A DNA stretch of 64,000 nt from contig JAHRBC010000007.1 of assembly GCA_022702545.1 (NCBI GenBank), positions 310,001 to 374,000 of the forward strand. Reading direction: 5' to 3'. The notes under the pieces are model-generated. The model was not told the origin of the DNA and did not search any database. It saw nothing but the letters and a program-made list of their open reading frames with translations. How positions within the stretch are numbered: the first letter of the stretch is position 1; each line of letters starts with the position of its first letter. The position numbers and the translations under genes are program-made. Source of the DNA: Phycomyces nitens (lineage: Eukaryota; Mucoromycota; Mucoromycetes; Mucorales; Phycomycetaceae). Positions 58,150 to 64,000 of this stretch are shown in pieces.

Positions 58150-58806
58150 ATGTCAATCAATCCCAGTATCAGGGTCCACTCACACGTGTCGCCGCCACTG
58201 CACTCAAGTCACTTTCATGAAATCATCAGTGATTTCCCAAAAATGACCGAATCCTCTCATACAGTGCCGCATTCTCTCTCTCCAGAGAATCACTCGGCCT
58301 ACCCTATCAACACAATGGGTACCCCGTTTTCATTCCAGCCATTCCAAGCATCCTATCCAGCTACCACTAGCTACAACACCCAGCCAATTCCAATCTCTCA
58401 GGATCCATTTATCTTTCAGCAACAACAATGGGCGTTTTCCCCTCAAGACCCTGCCCTAAAACACGAAAATGTAAGTAGACATCACAATTGAACCCATCTA
58501 ATAATCTCCTAGTCTCAGATCCTTACACCCGCCCCTCAACAGGAAGAATGGTACCCTCCCCTGGTAGACAGCATCCCCCAGGCCATTGTCCAGCCATCCC
58601 AGCAGTCCCAGCCATCCCAGCAGTCTCAGATTGAGAGTCTAAAGCGCCAATTGGACGAGTCAAAGTACCTGGAAGAACAGTACAGAATCCGTATGCAACA
58701 ATTGATGTCCATTGTTGATCGTCAGACCAAGAGGATCCTTGAATTAAGAGAAGAGGTCACAGTTCTCCGCCAGGGAGGACCCATGTCCATGGCATCTCCT
58801 CCATAA
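58150..58806 (+). CDS. Hypothetical coiled-coil protein
   Basis: Two exons, 58150-58470 and 58543-58806, give 194 aa. Two other AGs in the intron (exon start 58513 or 58519) also keep the frame and would add 10 or 8 residues. The first exon is Ser/Pro/His/Gln-rich and looks disordered (FQPFQASYPATTSYNTQPIP). The second has a QPSQQSQ repeat, then a coiled coil, SQIESLKRQLDESKYLEEQY followed by QTKRILELREEVTVL. There is no basic region before the heptads, so it does not look like bZIP. The composition suggests a regulatory or scaffold protein; I recognise no family. Two later in-frame ATGs (58243, 58315) could serve as starts. Confidence 0.7.
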
Positions 58807-61204
58807 TCATCTCCTTTATATTTTCATTCTATGCTCTATACTCTATACTCTATACTCTATACTCTATACTCTATACTCTTATCCATACACCCAGATTTCT
58901 ACTTGTTCATTGCTTTCATCAACTATGCTTAACCCTTTATTGCTGTATTTTATGCTACCTTATTTTGGCCAAATTATGTAAGCTCCACTTATTTATTTAT
59001 TCTATTGATTATACATCAATCCACGCAAATATTCTACATTTATTATAGTTCATTACAATCATTACAATCATTATTCTCATTATTCTCATTATTATTTTCT
59101 ACATTTTCCCTATTTATTACTTCTCTTTTATATATATATATATTCTGATTTGATGACAATAAAGAAAGATTAAAAAACTATCTCTGATATTTTAAAGTTT
59201 GCTAAATTTGGTTCCAGGTAAATTGTCCACAGACAAAGAAAGCTTGTGGTACAAATCCATAAATGGTACTTTTTTGAACAATACAAATATTTTTTTTTCT
59301 TTTTCTAAAATAACCAAAAATGGATCTGAATTATGGTTTCCTAGATATTCTTTTTTTATATGTATATAATTATATATAAGATCCAATTGTAACAATAATA
59401 AAGCGATTGTTGGCTTGTTTGGGCTTATATACATATACATACATATATATATATATATGTATATATCACTATTGCTGACAAACGACCATAGCCTTGGGAC
59501 CTTTGGGGGTGAAACAAAGAGTCGCATTAAAAATAGACAGAGGCATCTAAACAATGTGAAATCTAGATAACCAAGTCAAGGTCATGCATTTCTTGTCTGA
59601 TAAAGAAGTACAAAACTTGATTATCGAGAATATCATGGATTTCTTGTCCAATTGTAGTCTAAAAAATGTCCAGTCCATCAGACCTGGGGGACAATTGACA
59701 ATATGTATATATTTTTGTTCTTCTTTGTATGTCTTGGAACCCTTTGGTCAGTTTAAAGATTGGTATATATAATCGAAAGAATGTGACACGAGATTAAACG
59801 CGTGTAATCGTGGGTACAATGAAGAGGTATGCTTTAAAGACTATTGGCTGCCAAAAATAAACATGTTACACGTCACCAAAGAAATGTGTATGGGTGGAGA
59901 GGGTAGAGAGGATAACAAAGCCCTTTGTAAAAAATCTATTTAAATGGCTTATTAATATAATTTGGTTATATTCTACCAATGGACAAATAGAGGTCAGCTA
60001 TTCAGGACAGACCCATGAAATACAAGAGAATCAGGTGCCCAAAGGACAATATAAACAAACAGAAAGGTATTGGGTCTACCATGGCACCAAATCGACTTAT
60101 TTATAAATGTAGGTTTGTTGGTTCAAGAGTCTCATGAGAATATCAAGTACATCACATTATATTGTATTGTGAACATTTGCTAAAAATAATAACAAGATTG
60201 ACTAGTTGTTGAGTCATGATTTCACAACTATATCAAACAATGGCTTGTGTGGACCAGAACATTGGGTCAATCGATTGAATGTCTAGAATTCCTGCAGAAT
60301 TATATACATTTCCTAGATTGATAATTGTTGGTAATGTAATGATGTCAATTCTCATAATTATATAATTATATACAAACTATTTTTAAAGTTTATTGTACCG
60401 GGAATTTCCACAATATACTTTCTTCTTAAAAAACATCTGGATTGCTCCAAATCAAATGAGAAATTCAGACAATTATCCTTTTGCTGCATTTCTCTTACGG
60501 GCATTTTCCAGACAATGACATCGGATGTTTTTATGGTTTCTTGTATTCCAAGTATACCGGGCATGATGTTTACCGGCCTCGGACATTGACAGTCATGTTT
60601 AGTGCGTTCAGTAAAAAGCGTATTTGTATTTATAGAATATCCTTGTGGTGACCCAATTGTGGGGCAAGTGTTTTTTGTTTGTTTGTTTGATTAGAGATCT
60701 AAAGGTAATCAGGTTACCAAGTAGAAAATATAAATAGATATTTAATGTTCAACGTACGTAAGCCAAAGGAGCATTATATATATATATATATTATAATAAG
60801 AACAACAACAATATATAATGCGCTCAAGTTGACTTGAAATATGCCGCTACGTCACTATCGATGCTCATTTTGGTTCCTTTCAGAAAGGATTGAACGATGG
60901 GATTACAAAGGAAACCATTCTATTGTATTATTTATCATCCTTTCTACTCTACTTTATTGCTGATCCAACATACTTCTTTAACCCAAAAGAAAAAAAAAGA
61001 AAGATCAAGGAAAAAACCCAGAGTTTATTCTGTATCTGTAGATACATTGCATACACATACAAAGAAGAATACAACACTCCATCAATCTATACACATATCT
61101 AAATATAAATACTTTTTCTATTATATATATTTATATTTATATATATTTATATATATATAAATTTGTATATACCTCATCTTTCTATCTACAGCATCCTCGT
61201 CGTT
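58807..61204. other. Intergenic, no recognised gene
   Basis: About 2.4 kb holding the 7-bp tandem repeat listed separately, (AT)n tracts (59441-59465, 60774-60792, 61120-61160) and small unassigned frames (60358-60564 minus, 59894-60106 plus). The AT-rich stretch just before 61200 ends in CTACAG, which could be a 3' splice site of a 5'-UTR intron in the phosphatase gene. Confidence 0.45.
58834..58878 (+). repeat. 7-bp tandem repeat (CTCTATA)n
   Basis: About six and a half copies in the 3' region of the coiled-coil gene, starting 28 nt after its stop codon. Confidence 0.85.
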
Positions 61205-63668
61205 ATGCCTTCTCCTCTAGATCTTCCTTCTGTCAACTCTGATCTCTGTATGGCCTCACCAACCAGTGTAATCGACGTCCTTTCGGCTGCCTTTCAAACA
61301 CAAGCAGCAGTCGAAGGTTCTCATCAAAAACCACCAATGGCCAGATCGCCTCGTTCAAGCCGTGCCTTGCGCACTTCTCCTGTCTTGACATCCCGCCCCT
61401 TGTCTCTTCGAAGAAGATCGTCCAACAATCTAGGTCGATATCGCTCCAACGATGGCTTTGAAAAGTCTCGCAGGCGTGATTCAAACGGCATCATTCTCTC
61501 CCATCTCGTCTCAGCCGCGACAAACCCTGACCAATTGCGCTCTTTTGAATCATCACCCGTAGAAGCTAGCCACTATAGCCCCTACCATCATCACAACGCC
61601 AGTCTACCTGTCGTCTTGCCATCCATGGCCGATTTGCACATTCCCAACACAGCCCCAGACCATTCTCCGCCCTCGCCTGTCGTTCATTGCAACAGGCTCA
61701 CCACAAACTCCCTTCACAACTCTCGACACAACCACTCGCCCATCTCCCCAGGATCTCCACGCAAAATGGCACTAATAGGCACAAACTCTCACTCGATCAA
61801 CCGACCGTCTGGTAAAGTCAATAAACGAATTCCTGGCCTATCGGCAACCCCCTACAACCCTCACCACCTCTCCACAACCACATTAACCACTGAAAAACCA
61901 GTCCATGAAGCGATTGCTATCAAACCTGCCGGTCTGTCTGCACTTGGATCTCCTGCCGAACACCACTTGCAGCCCCTCTTTATTGATATGCGCAGTCTAC
62001 CCGAGTATGAAAAGTCGCATATCAACCAGGCAATCAACGTCAACCTGCCGACTCTCCTCATCAAACGATACCGTCGAGGCGCAGTGGCTAATTTTAGCCT
62101 AGAGAATTTTATCAGCACACCAGAAGGCAAGGAGTACTTTTGCGGGTGGAAGCAGCAATGGCTCAGCAGTGGTACGGAAGCCTCAATTGTGGTCTATGAT
62201 GAATGTATGGACGAGTCAGACCGGACCTCGTTTGCATGGACGCTTGTGGGTGTGCTGGAAAAGTGCTTTTTTGAATCCTCACCAAAGAGTCTAAAGACCA
62301 ATGGTAGTGGCTCAGCAAAGGGGCAGATTTATTGGCTTGAGGGAGGCTACGAGGCATTTAGGCAGTGGACTGAAACCATCTCCCCAAGTCGGGCAGAGAC
62401 ACCTCCCTTGCCCCTCCCACACAATTCCTTTCTCCAGACCGACCCGTCTCCCAAGCGTCCAAGCCGCACCCTTTTGCCCACCCAATCCCGTAGCGCAACC
62501 ACTCTCTCGAACCCACCGGTCAGCACCACCAATGTCCAGCGAAGGGCATCTCTTTTTAGTCTGGATACCTCAAATGTCCGCCCAAAGGCCAGTGTGGGCA
62601 ATAATCGACGCATTCACCCAAAGCCAATCATTCTTCCCTCAGTCTCATCGCAATTGGGATCATTAGAGCCAGAAAAGGCCACATCACAAGCACCTCAACC
62701 GATCACATCATCAAATCTGAGAAAGTCAACGGGTATTGGTGTTGCTAGGCAGACTTCCAAGGCAGCCTGGCCTGCGTCGGCCGACCAGCTGTCGAGTATT
62801 GCCGAGAGCAATTGCCACAAGGACAGGTCAATGGCAAAGAGAACGTTTAAAAAGGACAAGGACAAGGACAAGGCCAACGACGACGAAGACGACAACGACG
62901 ACGAAGAAGAAGAAGCAGAGGAAGCAGAAGAAGAGGATGAGACGCCTACCGAGATGTACATGACTGCAATGTCAGGGGAAGCGACTCCCGATAGTGAGTA
63001 TTCGTTTGTCGTGTCAGAGATTGTACCAGGGTTTCTCTATCTTGGACCCGAGATTACTACAGCCGATCAGGTTGCGCGCCTGGCCGGACGATCGATCCGC
63101 CGTATACTCAACATGGCCGAAGAGTGTGATGATGATGTACCAGGACTCAAGGAGAGATTTGTGTACACAAAGATTGCAGCACGCGACACGGTCGAGATGC
63201 GAAATGTAGACACTACCCTAAGAATGGCCGTGCATGTTATTGGTAGAGTGGGACTAGAAAGAGAAATGATTCGATTGGACGCTTGGATCATGTTGATTTA
63301 TTCGCGTTTTGGTGGTGTATTTATGAATTGTAGACAATGCAAAGGACCATCATGAGCCAATCTATGTCCATTGCAAGGCTGGTAAATCAAGGTCTGCAGC
63401 AGCTATTTTGGCGTATCTTGTATTATCTGAACAATGGACACTTAAACGGGCCTATCGACATCTTATCAAATCTCGGCCAACCGTCTCACCAAACATTGGA
63501 TTTGTGGCCGAATTGATGAAGCTAGAAGAAAGTGTACATGGCCAGGTCAGCAATTTTGCTGGTACAGATTGGCACCTAATCGATACCACCCACCCACCAA
63601 GTCCAGATTCTCAACGAGAAATTGGCAAGCTCCAAAAGTCCTGGAGAGAGCAATCTAATCGAAAGTAA
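61205..63668 (+). CDS. Dual-specificity phosphatase with rhodanese domain (MAP-kinase phosphatase type)
   Basis: Two exons, 61205-63242 and 63334-63668; 790 aa. The N-terminal 250 residues are Ser/Pro/His-rich and disordered. A rhodanese/CDC25-like domain (about residues 255-395) runs from LFIDMRSLPEYEKSHINQAI through ASIVVYDECMDE to YWLEGGYEAFRQW; its active Cys appears replaced, as in MKPs where the domain docks the kinase. A very acidic stretch (about 557-580) precedes the phosphatase domain: IVPGFLYLG, ILNMAEECDDDV, the general-acid region AARD, and the P-loop VHCKAGKSRSAAAILAYL (HC-x5-R-S). Rhodanese plus DSP is the layout of MAP-kinase phosphatases such as fungal Msg5/Pmp1 relatives, but the size and long disordered head are unusual. 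An in-frame upstream ATG at 61163 exists; I prefer 61205. Confidence 0.9.
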
Positions 63669-64000
63669 ATAGCTAAATATCCAAATACACACATACGCAC
63701 ACACATATACATATACACATATACATATATATCTTAATATATATACATGTATATATGTATACATTAATACTAGTATTCATTACAAAAATCCCAGTGATCC
63801 AAAGAAACAAAACAAAAAAATGGCATTCAAAGTTATAATGGGCTTGTGTCTTTATGGATCAATCAATATCTCGGTGATCAAAAAAACAAAATACACTCGT
63901 TTGTGCCCAAACCTAGGCTGAAAAGCCTATTATTCCAAATAAAGTAAAAAAAAGCAAAAATAATAATAATAATCTCACCAACATTTTCTTATCACCGCTA
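63669..64000. other. 3' region of the phosphatase gene to window end
   Basis: AT- and CA-rich sequence with (TA)n-like tracts. A perfect stem-loop TAGGCT-GAAA-AGCCTA lies at 63914-63929, followed by AATAAA at about 63938. No gene was seen. Confidence 0.5.

Noticed and set aside
58834..58878. A CRISPR-like array
   Set aside because: A simple 7-bp tandem repeat without spacers, in a eukaryotic genome.

Overview
This is a eukaryotic, fungal window. It is AT-rich between genes, and the genes are short and cut by many small introns (about 48-250 nt). The gene content (RNase T2 with CAS motifs, INO1, Get4, Nsp1/Nup62, Num1/Mcp5-type PH protein, Sec2/Rabin8-type GEF, copper-fist factor, Dal5-like MFS carrier) fits fungi. 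The intron density, AT-rich intergenic DNA and a decayed MULE-type transposase suggest an early-diverging lineage such as Mucoromycota; that placement is inference. No rRNA gene, intact tRNA, CRISPR array or intact transposon was seen.

Layout, left to right. 1-12 kb: mitochondrial methylmalonate-semialdehyde dehydrogenase (-), a dead MULE-like transposase, a Ras-family GTPase (+) built from very small exons, and a sulfotransferase-like protein (+). 12-24 kb: Num1/Mcp5-type PH protein (+), a seven-exon MFS permease (+), an orphan multi-pass membrane protein (-) and an F-box/leucine-rich protein (-). 24-35 kb: ribosomal proteins uL23 (+) and eS12 (-), a Whi3/Scw1-like two-RRM protein (+), myo-inositol-1-phosphate synthase (+) and Get4 (-). 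35-47 kb: ankyrin protein (+), a 14-exon PMS1/MLH2-type MutL gene (-), secreted RNase T2 (+), an orphan 182-aa protein (+) and a DUF4112 protein (-). 47-64 kb: Sec2/Rabin8-type Rab GEF (-), FG nucleoporin Nsp1/Nup62 (-), a short copper-fist protein (-) hidden by splicing, an orphan coiled-coil protein (+) and a rhodanese plus dual-specificity phosphatase (+). Genes lie singly; no cluster or operon-like group is visible. Most belong to housekeeping, trafficking or signalling.

The most unusual signal is in the splicing. My gene models contain about 66 introns. Seven of them need a GC 5' splice site (GC-AG) to keep the conserved reading frame: three in the MutL gene, two in the Ras gene, one in the dehydrogenase and one in the DUF4112 gene. 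Several genes also use microexons: 20 nt in the dehydrogenase, 18 and 22 nt in Ras, 11 nt in the copper-fist gene (it carries a zinc-ligand cysteine), and most strikingly an apparent 2-nt exon in Ras just before the switch I motif. All models were read by eye from the sequence; no RNA evidence or database search was available.
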